NCBI RefSeq assembly: GCF_900115635.1
Contig: NZ_FOXE01000021.1
Location: 1-56,635 of the forward strand
Length of the DNA stretch: 56,635 bases
Source of the DNA: Oscillibacter sp. PC13
GTDB lineage: Bacteria; Bacillota; Clostridia; Oscillospirales; Oscillospiraceae
Reading direction: 5' to 3'
Shown: in pieces, positions 8,902 to 17,420 of the stretch
Layout: each line of letters begins with the position of its first letter
How positions within the stretch are numbered: position 1 is the first letter of the stretch
Notes under the pieces: generated by a model
The model's database searches: none
What the model was told of the DNA's origin: nothing
What the model saw: only the letters and a program-made list of their open reading frames with translations
Translations under genes and position numbers: made by a program

Positions 8902-9099
8902 TTACTTGTAGGGGATCATCTTGCGGACAGCGTCCATGTTGGTGGCATCCGCATAGCCGCCAGCGCGCAGACGACGAGTACGCTTGGTATCCTTCTTGGT
9001 GAGAATGTGGCTCTTGAAAGCCTTGGCGCGCTTGACCTTACCAGTCTTGGTCAGGTTGAATCTTTTCTTGGCACCGCTATGGGTTTTCAGCTTAGGCAT
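8902..9099 (-). CDS. rpmI: 50S ribosomal protein L35
   Basis: 65 aa, starting [14 protein letters not shown] and ending [11 protein letters not shown], both diagnostic for L35. The ATG at 9099 is preceded by GGAGCAACC; longer in-frame extensions have no support. It is the middle gene of the conserved infC-rpmI-rplT unit. Confidence 0.97.
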   Translation of the reverse strand: MPKLKTHSGAKKRFNLTKTGKVKRAKAFKSHILTKKDTKRTRRLRAGGYADATNMDAVRKMIPYK

Positions 9100-9137
9100 A
9101 ATGGTTGCTCCTTCCGTATTGTAAAAATCACTCGTAT

Positions 9138-9656
9138 TTACTTGCTGGTCTTGGGGGACAGGAAAATAGACATCATCCGTCCCTCCAGCTTGGCAGATTT
9201 GTCCAGGTTGGCGGTTTCGGCACATTGCTCGGCAAACCGGTCCAGCAAGGCCCGGCCGATATCGGTGTGGGCCATCTCACGGCCGCGGAAACGGACGGAG
9301 ACCTTCACGCGGTTGCCATCGGCGATGAACTTCTGCGCGTTCTTCAGCTTGGTGTTAAAGTCTCCGATGTCAATGCCCGGAGACATGCGAATCTCTTTGA
9401 TTTCGACTACATGCTGATTTTTCCTGGCTTCCTTTTCCCGCTTGCTCTGCTCAAAGCGGAACTTGCCGTAATTCATCAGCTTGCAGACAGGCGGTGTCGC
9501 CTGCGGGGAAATCTTAACCAGATCCAAACCCTGCTCATCGGCGATCTTCAATGCCTCCGCCGGAGACATAATTCCCATCTGTTCACCTTGGTCACCGATC
9601 AAGCGGATCTCCTTGTCGCTGATCTCTTCGTTCAGTTCATGCACTAACTTAGCTAT
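9138..9656 (-). CDS. infC: Translation initiation factor IF-3, probably starting at ATA
   Basis: About 172 aa. IF-3 binds the 30S subunit and controls start-codon fidelity. Conserved blocks seen are [48 protein letters not shown] and [16 protein letters not shown]. The first canonical in-frame start is GTG at 9644, but it lies 22 bases from the only strong ribosome binding site, GGAGGAGG. An ATA codon at 9656 sits 10 bases after that site and would give [11 protein letters not shown], which fits the usual N-terminus. Rare AUU/AUC/AUA starts are known for infC because IF-3 discriminates against its own start. Choice of ATA is inference; GTG is the fallback. Confidence 0.9.
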   Translation of the reverse strand: MAKLVHELNEEISDKEIRLIGDQGEQMGIMSPAEALKIADEQGLDLVKISPQATPPVCKLMNYGKFRFEQSKREKEARKNQHVVEIKEIRMSPGIDIGDFNTKLKNAQKFIADGNRVKVSVRFRGREMAHTDIGRALLDRFAEQCAETANLDKSAKLEGRMMSIFLSPKTSK

Positions 9657-9674
9657 AGTCGAAGCACCTCCTCC

Positions 9675-9741
9675 AAAAAATCACAAAACGCGGACACCAC
9701 TTTGGCATCCGCGCAACAACAAACCACCATTCTGGCGGTTT
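9675..9741 (-). promoter_or_regulatory. infC leader with attenuator-like hairpins (L20-leader type)
   Basis: On the minus strand a first stem AAACCGCC / GGTGGTTT (9721-9741) precedes a second stem CGCGGATGCC / GGTGTCCGCG (9689-9713), followed by TTTTGTGATTTTTT and then the infC ribosome binding site. A terminator placed directly before infC is the arrangement of the L20-responsive leader of Bacillus. Confidence 0.6.
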
Positions 9742-9936
9742 GAGAACGACACTGTAAACCTCTTTGCCTGCTGGCTGGAGGTGAGGCGGATGCAATCAGC
9801 CTTCTTTGTTTTGCTGATTTAGTATATCAGCCGGCGTTCCATTTGTCAACATCATTTCGGCAAAAATATGTGTATATTTCTTTTTCCTCTGTGCAGAATA
9901 GTTCCTGTACGCAAGATCGTGAAAGGAGGTGTCCTC

Positions 9937-10053
9937 ATGCAGAACCGTGAGAATAATCAGAACAACCGCAACCAGAACCAGCAAAATAACCGCGAGAATA
10001 ACCAGAATCAGAATCAGCGGGAAAACCGTGAGCAGAAGGAAAACCGCAAGTAA
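9937..10053 (+). CDS. 38-aa Asn/Gln/Arg-rich peptide
   Basis: ATG at 9937 follows a perfect AAAGGAGGTG ribosome binding site by 6 bases. The 38-residue product begins MQNRENNQNNRNQNQQ and consists almost only of N, Q, R, E and K, with no hydrophobic core. It must be disordered. A strong hairpin follows, so it appears to be a single-gene transcript. I do not recognise a family and propose no function. Confidence 0.6.
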   Translation: MQNRENNQNNRNQNQQNNRENNQNQNQRENREQKENRK

Positions 10054-10066
10054 CTCCGCACTTTGG

Positions 10067-10100
10067 AAGCATGCAGCTGGCAAGTCCACGCTGCATGCTT
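10067..10100 (+). terminator. Hairpin after the small Asn/Gln-rich gene
   Basis: A perfect 11-bp stem AAGCATGCAGC / GCTGCATGCTT with a 12-base loop; the following sequence is AT-rich but has no clean T run. Confidence 0.5.
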
Positions 10101-10132
10101 ACATAATATATGTATTTTCTTCGGATTGACTC

Positions 10133-10161
10133 TTGGCATCAGACGGGAAATTCGCTATAAT
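10133..10161 (+). promoter_or_regulatory. Sigma-A promoter of the aminotransferase gene
   Basis: TTGGCA and TATAAT are separated by 17 bases, about 50 bases upstream of the start codon. Confidence 0.7.
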
Positions 10162-10214
10162 ATGGAATAATGCAAAATTTTGGTGGTTTCCCACCTTCAA
10201 TGGAGGTTATTCCA

Positions 10215-11387
10215 ATGGATCTGCAGTTTGCCAAACGCATGGATCTGTTCCAAGCGGGTATTTTCAGTGTGTTGGACAACGCCCGGAAAGAAATGGAGCA
10301 TTCCGGCCGCAAGGTTTACAACCTTTCCGTCGGCACCCCGGATTTTCAGCCCCCCCGCCACGTCATAGAGGCGCTTTCACAGGCGGCATTGAATCCGGAA
10401 AATTACAAATATTCTCTCAGCGACCGCCCGGAATTAATCCAGGCCGTCCAGGGCTGGTACAGCCGCCGGTATGGGGTGCAGTTGGAGAGCAGTGAGATCA
10501 TGTCCGTATACGGATCGCAGGAGGGGTTGACCCACATTGGTCTCGCCATCTGCGATCCTGGCGATGTGGTGCTGGTTCCCAATCCCGGTTATCCCATTTT
10601 TGAGATGGGTCCTTTCCTCTGCGGCGCCAAAATTGCCTATTACGATCTGCTGCCCGAAAACGACTACCTGCCGGATTTGGACGCCATTCCGGAGGAGGTG
10701 GCGAAAGCCGCCAAAATGATGGTGGTCTCTTACCCCGCCAATCCCATCTGCGTAACCGCTCCCCGCAGCTTTTATGAGAAGCTGGTGGCTTGGGCCGAGA
10801 AGAACGACGTCATCATCGTGCATGACAACGCCTATTCTGAAATTATCTATGACGGCCGTGAAGGCATCTCCTTCCTGAGTATTCCCGGTGCCAAAGACGT
10901 GGGGGTGGAGTACAACTCCCTCTCCAAGACCTATAACCTGACGGGTGCCCGCATCTCGTTTGTGCTTGGCAATCAGAAGATTATCCAGAAATTTCGCACC
11001 CTGCGCTCCCAAATTGACTATGGTATCTTCCTTCCCATCCAAAAGGCCGCCATTGCGGCGCTGGAGGGTCCCCAGGATATGGTGGAGACGCAGCGGCAGG
11101 CATACCAGGCCCGTCGGGACGCTTTGTGCGGAGGGCTGCGCTCTATCGGCTGGGAGATGCCGGACAGTCAGGGCACCATGTTTGCCTGGGCGCCCCTGCC
11201 AAAGGGTTATACCAATTCCGCGGACTTCTGCTTCCAGCTGCTGGATCGCAGCGGCCTGCTCTGCACCCCCGGATCCGCTTTCGGAACCTTGGGGGAAGGC
11301 CACGTCCGGTTTGCACTGGTACAGCCGCCGGAAGTCATTCAGGAGGCGATTCAGGCCGTGGCAGACAGCGGCATGATTCAAGCATAA
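10215..11387 (+). CDS. Class I/II PLP-dependent aminotransferase
   Basis: 390 aa from the ATG preceded by TGGAGGTTATTCCA. It has the fold-type I aminotransferase landmarks: LSVGTPDFQPP at the N-terminus, NPGYPIF, YPANPI, HDNAYSEI (PLP-contacting Asp/Tyr) and the Schiff-base lysine in NSLSKTYNLTGARISF. Closest in style to the LL-diaminopimelate/aspartate aminotransferase group; the amino-acid substrate cannot be told. The gene is followed after 2 bases by an EamA-type exporter, so the pair may handle an amino acid or its keto product. Confidence 0.9.
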   Translation: MDLQFAKRMDLFQAGIFSVLDNARKEMEHSGRKVYNLSVGTPDFQPPRHVIEALSQAALNPENYKYSLSDRPELIQAVQGWYSRRYGVQLESSEIMSVYGSQEGLTHIGLAICDPGDVVLVPNPGYPIFEMGPFLCGAKIAYYDLLPENDYLPDLDAIPEEVAKAAKMMVVSYPANPICVTAPRSFYEKLVAWAEKNDVIIVHDNAYSEIIYDGREGISFLSIPGAKDVGVEYNSLSKTYNLTGARISFVLGNQKIIQKFRTLRSQIDYGIFLPIQKAAIAALEGPQDMVETQRQAYQARRDALCGGLRSIGWEMPDSQGTMFAWAPLPKGYTNSADFCFQLLDRSGLLCTPGSAFGTLGEGHVRFALVQPPEVIQEAIQAVADSGMIQA

Positions 11388-11389
11388 CG

Positions 11390-12325
11390 ATGATGCAAAA
11401 TCTGAAAAATCACCCCAAAATCACCGGTTGCCTCTTCGCCGCCTTCACCGTGGTTGTGTGGGGCTCCACGTTTATTGCCAGCAAAAAGCTTCTGACCGTC
11501 TATACCCCCGCCCAGATTATGCTGGTACGGTTTACCATCGCCTACTGTGCCTTATGGCTGCTGTGTCCGCGGCGCCTGCGCCTCACCTGGCGTCAGGAAG
11601 CGGTCTTTGTCCTGCTGGGACTGTCCGGCTGTTCCCTCTATTTTTACACTGAAAATACCGCCCTTACCTATACACTGGCCTCTAACGTCAGTATTATTGT
11701 GGCAGCCGCTCCCATTTTTACAGCCCTTTTGGCTCACTTCTGGGGCGAGGAACGGTTCCGTGCCAGCACGTTATGGGGCTTTTTGGTAGCCTTTTCCGGC
11801 GTCATTCTGGTGGTGTGCAACGGCACCTTTGTGCTGAAGCTCAGCCCCAAAGGCGATCTGCTGGCTCTGGCGGCGGCTGCCTGCTGGGCAGTTTACTCGG
11901 TTTTGCTGAAAAAATACAGCGGAAGCTTTGACCCCATTTTGACCACCCGTCGGACACTTTTCTGGGGCGCTGTTACAGGGCTTCCCATCGCACTTCTGGA
12001 GCACACCCCCTTTCCAGCCGCGCCGCTGCTGACACCTGCCATTGCCGGGAACTTTCTGTTTCTCGGCCTGATCGGCAGCGGACTGTGCTTTGTACTATGG
12101 AACCACGCTTTCCGCCTGCTGGGTGTGGTGACCACCAATAATTTTATCTATCTGATTCCATTCATCACCATTGTAGCGGCCCATTTCTTCCTGCAGGAAT
12201 CCATTTCCCCTCTGGCTATGCTGGGCGCCGTCTTGATCACTGCCGGTGTGATACTGGCCCAGCGTCCTCCGGTCAAGCAGGAGGTGCGTATACCGGATCC
12301 CTCTTCTTCCTCCCACTGTTCCTGA
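11390..12325 (+). CDS. EamA/DMT-family transporter
   Basis: 311 aa (tandem ATGs at 11390 and 11393). Two EamA repeats of about five membrane helices each are visible, beginning FAAFTVVVWGSTFIASK and LALAAAACWAVYSVLLKKY. Members export amino acids and other small metabolites across the cytoplasmic membrane. It is coupled to the aminotransferase gene upstream (2-base gap) and ends at a strong terminator. The substrate is unknown. Confidence 0.9.
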   Translation: MMQNLKNHPKITGCLFAAFTVVVWGSTFIASKKLLTVYTPAQIMLVRFTIAYCALWLLCPRRLRLTWRQEAVFVLLGLSGCSLYFYTENTALTYTLASNVSIIVAAAPIFTALLAHFWGEERFRASTLWGFLVAFSGVILVVCNGTFVLKLSPKGDLLALAAAACWAVYSVLLKKYSGSFDPILTTRRTLFWGAVTGLPIALLEHTPFPAAPLLTPAIAGNFLFLGLIGSGLCFVLWNHAFRLLGVVTTNNFIYLIPFITIVAAHFFLQESISPLAMLGAVLITAGVILAQRPPVKQEVRIPDPSSSSHCS

Positions 12326-12337
12326 GCATAAAATAAA

Positions 12338-12372
12338 AGAACGCGTGGAAGCCATAGGCTTCCACGCGTTCT
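12338..12372. terminator. Bidirectional terminator
   Basis: A 16-bp inverted repeat centred on ATA (AGAACGCGTGGAAGCC and its complement), followed by CTTTT, between convergent genes. Confidence 0.85.
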
Positions 12373-12381
12373 CTTTTGAAT

Positions 12382-14013
12382 TCAGCGGATAAACTGGATA
12401 TTGGCGTCCACCCGGCCTCCAATGCCGTCAATGGAACAGCTGCTGGAAAACTGCCAGATATCCATCTGATAGTAAAACGCCGGAAACAGTTTTTCCGAGG
12501 ACGCGCTCTTATACTCCGGGAACCAGATGGGATACTGGGCCAGCTGCGGCAGATTCAGCTTGTTGTATCCCACATACTTGCTCATATACACCATAGGCTG
12601 GTACCCTGCCGCTTCAATCCGCTGGCAGAAGGCCAGTGCGCAAGCCGTCGCCATTTCCGGGGAGAGGCCATAGACTCGGTAGCTGGAATCATGCATTTCC
12701 CAGTCGTAGGCCACTGGTCCGGAGATTTTGTGTCCGTCCAGCAAGCTGATGACAAAGTCCGCCTCTTCAATGGCCTCCTGGACGGTAATGGCCTGGGAAA
12801 AAAAGTATACACCGGTGTCAATTCCGGCAGACATTGCCCCGTCAATGTTCTGTGCATAAAAGGCATCGTGGCTCAAGCCACCAGTGGAGTAGCCCCGCAG
12901 CCCAATCCGTACCATCGCAAACTCCACGCCGTCGTCGGCCACTGCCTCCCAGTCAATCGTGTTGTTTTCACTGGCGCGGTTCTGATAGGCAGACACATCG
13001 ATGCCAAAGCGAGTGTCATAACGGCTGCCGCCATATATCAGACGATCGCCATCCCAGTAAAAATCCCCATCCGACAACTTGCTGGTTTCCACGCTGTCGT
13101 ACAGCGGTACGTTGTAATTATCGTAACTGAGGTATCCATATGGATCCACCCATGGATACACAGATGGGGTGTCTGCCGGAACATCCGGTTCCGGATCCGG
13201 GTCCGGTACTTCCGGCGTCATAATGGTCAGCTCCACGCCGCTGAAATTCCGAATGCCGCCCTGCAGTGTCACATTGTTCAAGGACACGCCGCCCATCACG
13301 CCGGGAGCCACGATGAGATCTCCGGTGATGGTCATATCCATCAGCGCCGCTCCCTCTGTGGCGTTGATCATCACAGATCCATCCACATCACCGGTATAGG
13401 TCTCAGACTCCTGGATCAGTACGCTTACCATGTTGTTGAGAATATTCACAATCTCTGCCCGGGTAATGGCAGAGGCAGGGCGAAATACACCGTCGGAACA
13501 GTCTGTGAGATAGCCTCTGGCCGTCATTTCCGCCACGTAATTCCTTGCATACTCTGCAATCTGATCTGCATCGGCATAGGGCAGCGCCGTCTCCGCAGGC
13601 TGGATGGCAAAGGCCCGAGCAATCATGGTCACCGCCTGTTGACGGGTAATCGTGTCATTGGACAGAGCCCTTCCGTCATTGCCCAAATAGACGCCTGCCG
13701 CGTGGAGCTTCAAAATTGCACTCTCCCAGTAGGCGCCGGATGTATCAGAAAATGTTCCTGCGGGGGAGGATGCCTGGAACTTCATAAAGCGGTCCAGAAT
13801 TCCGGCAAAGGCTCCTCTGGTAATGGAGTTATCCGGCCGGAAGGTGCCGTCCTCATAACCGTTGATAATCTGATAGGTCTCACTCCACTTGGAGATGGCA
13901 CTCTCCGCCCAATGTCCGGCGGTGTCGGAAAAAGCGGCGGCAGGGCCGGTCAATACCAACGATGCCGCAAGGCCCATGGAAACCAGCAGCCTTGGCAGTC
14001 GATTCTTATGCAT
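12382..14013 (-). CDS. SLH-domain GH25 lysozyme (secreted, cell-wall bound)
   Basis: 543 aa. A signal peptide (MHKNRLPRLLVSMGLAASLVLTGPAAAF is basic, then hydrophobic) is followed by three SLH repeats to about residue 190, each with a FSDTxGxxWExAI or similar start and an ITR motif; SLH repeats anchor proteins to wall polymers. A linker with a Pro/Asp-rich PDPDPEPD stretch leads to a C-terminal GH25 domain from about residue 335. GIDVSAYQ and YDWEMHD carry the expected acidic catalytic residues for cleaving the muramic acid bond of peptidoglycan. Likely role: wall remodelling or cell separation. It has its own promoter. Confidence 0.9.
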   Translation of the reverse strand: MHKNRLPRLLVSMGLAASLVLTGPAAAFSDTAGHWAESAISKWSETYQIINGYEDGTFRPDNSITRGAFAGILDRFMKFQASSPAGTFSDTSGAYWESAILKLHAAGVYLGNDGRALSNDTITRQQAVTMIARAFAIQPAETALPYADADQIAEYARNYVAEMTARGYLTDCSDGVFRPASAITRAEIVNILNNMVSVLIQESETYTGDVDGSVMINATEGAALMDMTITGDLIVAPGVMGGVSLNNVTLQGGIRNFSGVELTIMTPEVPDPDPEPDVPADTPSVYPWVDPYGYLSYDNYNVPLYDSVETSKLSDGDFYWDGDRLIYGGSRYDTRFGIDVSAYQNRASENNTIDWEAVADDGVEFAMVRIGLRGYSTGGLSHDAFYAQNIDGAMSAGIDTGVYFFSQAITVQEAIEEADFVISLLDGHKISGPVAYDWEMHDSSYRVYGLSPEMATACALAFCQRIEAAGYQPMVYMSKYVGYNKLNLPQLAQYPIWFPEYKSASSEKLFPAFYYQMDIWQFSSSCSIDGIGGRVDANIQFIR

Positions 14014-14131
14014 GGCAGTCTCCTTCTGTCAGTTTTTGTCGAATGCAATTACAAAAAATGTCACCGCAGCCCCCGCACAGAGGTTGTGGTGTTATGTTAC
14101 CCATCAAAACCGCATGGCAATGTTTCTTTTT

Positions 14132-14160
14132 ATTATAGCGAACAGAACCTTTCTGGTCAA
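14132..14160 (-). promoter_or_regulatory. Sigma-A promoter of the SLH-GH25 gene
   Basis: On the minus strand TTGACC (14155-14160) and TATAAT (14132-14137) are separated by 17 bases, about 120 bases before the ATG. Confidence 0.8.
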
Positions 14161-14202
14161 TATAGATTTCCTGTTTTTTCAAAGCTGACAGAATTATGTA
14201 AA

Positions 14203-14235
14203 ATACGGCAGCGGGTTGCCTGCCCGCCGCCGTAT
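14203..14235 (-). terminator. Terminator of the MerR-family gene
   Basis: ATACGGC / GCCGTAT-type stem extended by GCGGG/CCCGC, followed on the minus strand by TTTTAC. Confidence 0.65.
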
Positions 14236-14244
14236 AAAAGCGGT

Positions 14245-15063
14245 TTACTTCGGTTTCACCGGATAACAAACCTCGGTGACAAATTCATCCGGGTTTTCCG
14301 TTTCATGAGGACTGACATGATAGATATTAAACGCCGGACCGCCGTAATCATAACCGTTGGCTTCTACCCAGGCTGCCACCGCTGCGTTCACTTCATTGAT
14401 TTTTTCATAGCCTCCCTGGTAGGTGCAGGAGGCAAATGTCACCTCAGGCACCGTTTTAAACTTCACATGCTCCGTGTCAGGGTATTGGCCAGTCACGGTT
14501 TTCTGGGCTTCCACATCCACGTCCGTCTCCTTGAACCCCTCATCATAGAAGACCACACTGCAATAGCACGGATCCGCACTCTGAAGCCGCATATGATCCG
14601 TCTCAGCGCAGAGGACGCGCCACACGTCTCCCTCTCGCTCATAGCAGGGGATCGTCATGCGGACACTGGCTACATACCGTTCCGGCATTGTTTTTAAAGT
14701 CACATCGTATTTCATGGTATTTTCATCCTTTCTCAGGTGCTCCAAAGCCGTATCCAAAAGCTGCAGTCTCCATTTCGCCGCCCTTGCCTCCTCTTCAGCC
14801 TCCGCCCGCTTTACCAGGAGATGGCGTTCCAGATCGGAACGATTCTCCCAATGGAACAGCAAATCCCGGATGGCCGCCAGGGAAAACCCCATGGCCCGCA
14901 AAGCGGTGATACGGTTCATCCGTACCAACTGGGACGCGCTGTAATAGCGGTACCCCGTATACGGATCGATGGTTTCCGGCGTCAGAAGGCCCAGTTCGTC
15001 ATAGTGCCGGAGCATCCGGATACTCACTCTGGACAGTTTTGAAAATTCTCCGATTTTCAGCAT
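14245..15063 (-). CDS. MerR-family regulator with GyrI-like ligand domain
   Basis: 272 aa from the ATG at 15063 (GGAGGATTCATC before it). The N-terminal MerR winged helix (MLKIGEFSKLSRVSIRMLRHYDELGLL, then YTGYRYYSASQL) is followed by a coiled-coil dimerisation helix (~75-115) and a C-terminal GyrI-like/BmrR-type effector-binding domain (~120-272). This architecture is typical of BmrR/TipA-like multidrug-sensing activators, which bind hydrophobic or cationic compounds. No transporter adjoins it, so its target is unknown. Confidence 0.88.
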   Translation of the reverse strand: MLKIGEFSKLSRVSIRMLRHYDELGLLTPETIDPYTGYRYYSASQLVRMNRITALRAMGFSLAAIRDLLFHWENRSDLERHLLVKRAEAEEEARAAKWRLQLLDTALEHLRKDENTMKYDVTLKTMPERYVASVRMTIPCYEREGDVWRVLCAETDHMRLQSADPCYCSVVFYDEGFKETDVDVEAQKTVTGQYPDTEHVKFKTVPEVTFASCTYQGGYEKINEVNAAVAAWVEANGYDYGGPAFNIYHVSPHETENPDEFVTEVCYPVKPK

Positions 15064-15145
15064 GATGAATCCTCCACATCGATGTGATTCTCTTGAGCTC
15101 ATATTCAGCATAAGCCCTCTCCCTATGTGAGAGTCAAGGGAAATT

Positions 15146-15184
15146 TCAAAAAACACAGCGCCGTCTCCAATAAGAGACGGCGCT
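15146..15184 (-). terminator. Terminator of glmS
   Basis: Perfect 11-bp stem AGCGCCGTCTC / GAGACGGCGCT followed on the minus strand by GTGTTTTTTG. Confidence 0.85.
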
Positions 15185-15217
15185 GGCGCAATCACATATC
15201 ATCCAGGGTTGGAACCT

Positions 15218-17056
15218 TTACTCCACCGTCACACTCTTTGCCAGGTTCCGCGGCTTGTCGATGTCGCAGCCGCGCTGCAGCGCCACGTAATAGGCAAACA
15301 GCTGCAGCGGAACCACGCCTAAGGAGGGCTGCAGGATTGGATGCGTCACTGGCACGGCAATTGTGGCATCGGCAGTTTTTTCCATCTTCTCCCGGAAGTT
15401 CTCCGTTGTCAGAGCCAGCACCTCGGCTCCCCGTGCCTTTACCTCCACCACGTTGCTCATCGCCTTGTCAAAAAGCGGGCCGTAGCTTCCCAGCGCCACC
15501 ACCAGCGTCCCCTGCTCAATCAGGGAGATGGTTCCGTGCTTCAACTCGCCGGACGCATAGGCCTCCGAATGAATATAGCTGATCTCCTTCAGCTTCAGGG
15601 ACCCCTCCATGCCCATGGCATAGTCGAGATTCCGTCCAATAAAGAAAATAGAATCGTGGTTGAAGTAACGGGAGGCAAAATACTGAATATTTTCCTTATG
15701 GCACAGTACCTGCTGCATCTTTTCCGGAAGCTGCTGCATCTCGGAGAGGATGACGTCATATTCTTTCTGCTCCACACTACCCAGCCGATCGGCTAAGTAC
15801 AGTCCCACCAAATCCATCAGCACCAGTTGGGTAGTATAGGCCTTGGTGGTTGCCACGGCGATCTCTGGGCCGGCCCAGGTATACAGCACATCGTCGGCCT
15901 CCCGGGCGATGGAGGAACCCACTACATTTACAATCGCCAGCGTCCGTCCGCCCAGCCTCTTCGCCTCTCTCATGGCGGCCATGGTATCCAAGGTCTCGCC
16001 GGACTGGCTGATGATGACCACCAGCGTCTTCTCGTCCACCAACGGATCACAGTAGCGGAATTCACTGGCCAGCACAACCTCCACCGGACGGCGGAGCAAT
16101 TTTTCCCAATTGTACTTGCTGACCATCCCTACGTGATAAGAAGATCCACACGCAACAATAAAAATTCGGGAGAGCTCTCTGACATAATCTTCCGTCAGAG
16201 AGATCTCATCCAGCACCACCCGTCCGTTTTTGATACGGGGAGAAATCGTTTTTCGGATGGCCTCCGGCTGCTCCATGACTTCCTTGAGCATGAAATGAGG
16301 ATATCCACCCTTCTCCGCTGCAGAGACATCCCAATTTACCGTGCTGCGCTTTTTCTCTACCGGAACCAGTTCGTCGTCAAACACATCGACGCTGTCTGCG
16401 GTCAAAACGGCAATTTCACCGTCATCCATGTACGCCACATCCCGGGTGTATTTAATAACTGCCGTCACATCAGAAGCGATAAAGTTTCCGTTCCTGCCAT
16501 AGCCCAGAATCAGCGGGCTGTCCTTCCGGGCGGCAATCAGGGCATTGGGATAGTCTGCGCAGATAATGCCAAAGGCGTAGGAGCCCTCGATCCGCCGCAG
16601 GACGCGGCCCACTGCCTCCAGCATATTGTGACACTCATTATAGTGGTATTCCAGCAACTGCGCCACCACCTCGGAATCGGTGTCGGACTTGAATGTCACA
16701 CCCAGCTTCTGCAAGTGCTCCTTGAGCTCCATGTAGTTTTCAATAATACCGTTGTGCACCAGTGCAATGCGGCCGTTTTCGCTGACATGGGGATGGGCGT
16801 TGACATCGTTCGGCTCCCCGTGCGTTGCCCATCGGGTATGGCCGATACCCAGAGTCCCCTCCAGATCCGCACCGCCGTGTGTCAAGTCAGCCAGCACTTT
16901 CAGCCGCCCCTTCGTCTTTTTCACCTGCAGTCCTTTTGTCTCAGAGCGCACAGCGATGCCCGCAGAGTCGTAACCCCGGTATTCCATCCGCTCCAATCCA
17001 TCCAACAAAATAGGAGCCGCCTGTTCGCGGCCCACGAAGCCAATAATTCCACACAT
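15218..17056 (-). CDS. glmS: Glutamine-fructose-6-phosphate aminotransferase (isomerising)
   Basis: 612 aa, starting MCGIIGFVG with the catalytic Cys2 exposed after Met removal, so the ATG at 17056 (AGGAGGATTTCTTAACG before it) is the start. The N-terminal glutaminase domain (EYRGYDSAGI, HTRWATHGEP) is followed by two SIS sugar-isomerase domains (SCGSSYH, ISQSGETLDT, GELKHGTISL) and the ending DKPRNLAKSVTVE. It makes glucosamine-6-phosphate for peptidoglycan. The leader contains a glmS ribozyme, which means feedback by the product at the mRNA level. Confidence 0.97.
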   Translation of the reverse strand: MCGIIGFVGREQAAPILLDGLERMEYRGYDSAGIAVRSETKGLQVKKTKGRLKVLADLTHGGADLEGTLGIGHTRWATHGEPNDVNAHPHVSENGRIALVHNGIIENYMELKEHLQKLGVTFKSDTDSEVVAQLLEYHYNECHNMLEAVGRVLRRIEGSYAFGIICADYPNALIAARKDSPLILGYGRNGNFIASDVTAVIKYTRDVAYMDDGEIAVLTADSVDVFDDELVPVEKKRSTVNWDVSAAEKGGYPHFMLKEVMEQPEAIRKTISPRIKNGRVVLDEISLTEDYVRELSRIFIVACGSSYHVGMVSKYNWEKLLRRPVEVVLASEFRYCDPLVDEKTLVVIISQSGETLDTMAAMREAKRLGGRTLAIVNVVGSSIAREADDVLYTWAGPEIAVATTKAYTTQLVLMDLVGLYLADRLGSVEQKEYDVILSEMQQLPEKMQQVLCHKENIQYFASRYFNHDSIFFIGRNLDYAMGMEGSLKLKEISYIHSEAYASGELKHGTISLIEQGTLVVALGSYGPLFDKAMSNVVEVKARGAEVLALTTENFREKMEKTADATIAVPVTHPILQPSLGVVPLQLFAYYVALQRGCDIDKPRNLAKSVTVE

Positions 17057-17124
17057 CGTTAAGAAATCCTCCTGATAGTCAGAAATGGTTATCAAAAGGA
17101 CAAACGCGCAGTCATTTGTCGCTT

Positions 17125-17281
17125 TTACCACGGTCACGGCCTCTCTGTTTTGCGGTTGCCCGCATATTTATCAGCCGTGTGTCGCGCCCGTGGGCACGGA
17201 GGGACTCCCGCCGAATACTTCGATACTCCCCTCTCCTCGTCGTCCTGTATCAGTCATTCCCTATACAGGCGCTGGCGCTTT
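17125..17281 (-). ncRNA. glmS ribozyme-riboswitch
   Basis: On the minus strand, about 70-220 bases before glmS. The sequence AAAAGCGCC marks the self-cleavage site (A/G at about 17279/17278). It is followed by GACGAGGAG, TATCGAAGTATTCGGCGG and a pairing CCTCCG, the conserved core of glmS ribozymes as I recall it, in the correct order. Glucosamine-6-phosphate acts as cofactor for cleavage, which destabilises the mRNA. Ends are approximate. Confidence 0.88.
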
Positions 17282-17420
17282 TGATGGGACAACTCCCATA
17301 ATTCTCCTTTCCGCTCTGCGATTTATAAGATATCTATATGATAAAACCCCGACAGGAGTGTTATCCCCATGGATAAACCCGGTGCGGCGGCAAATACTAT
17401 CCCAGACGGAGGGAATTTCT

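Noticed and set aside
12376..14697. A 773-codon open frame on the plus strand opposite the SLH-GH25 gene
   Set aside because: It is the complement of a coding strand with strong codon bias. The protein shows no domain, and the minus strand has signal peptide, SLH and GH25 motifs, promoter and start site.
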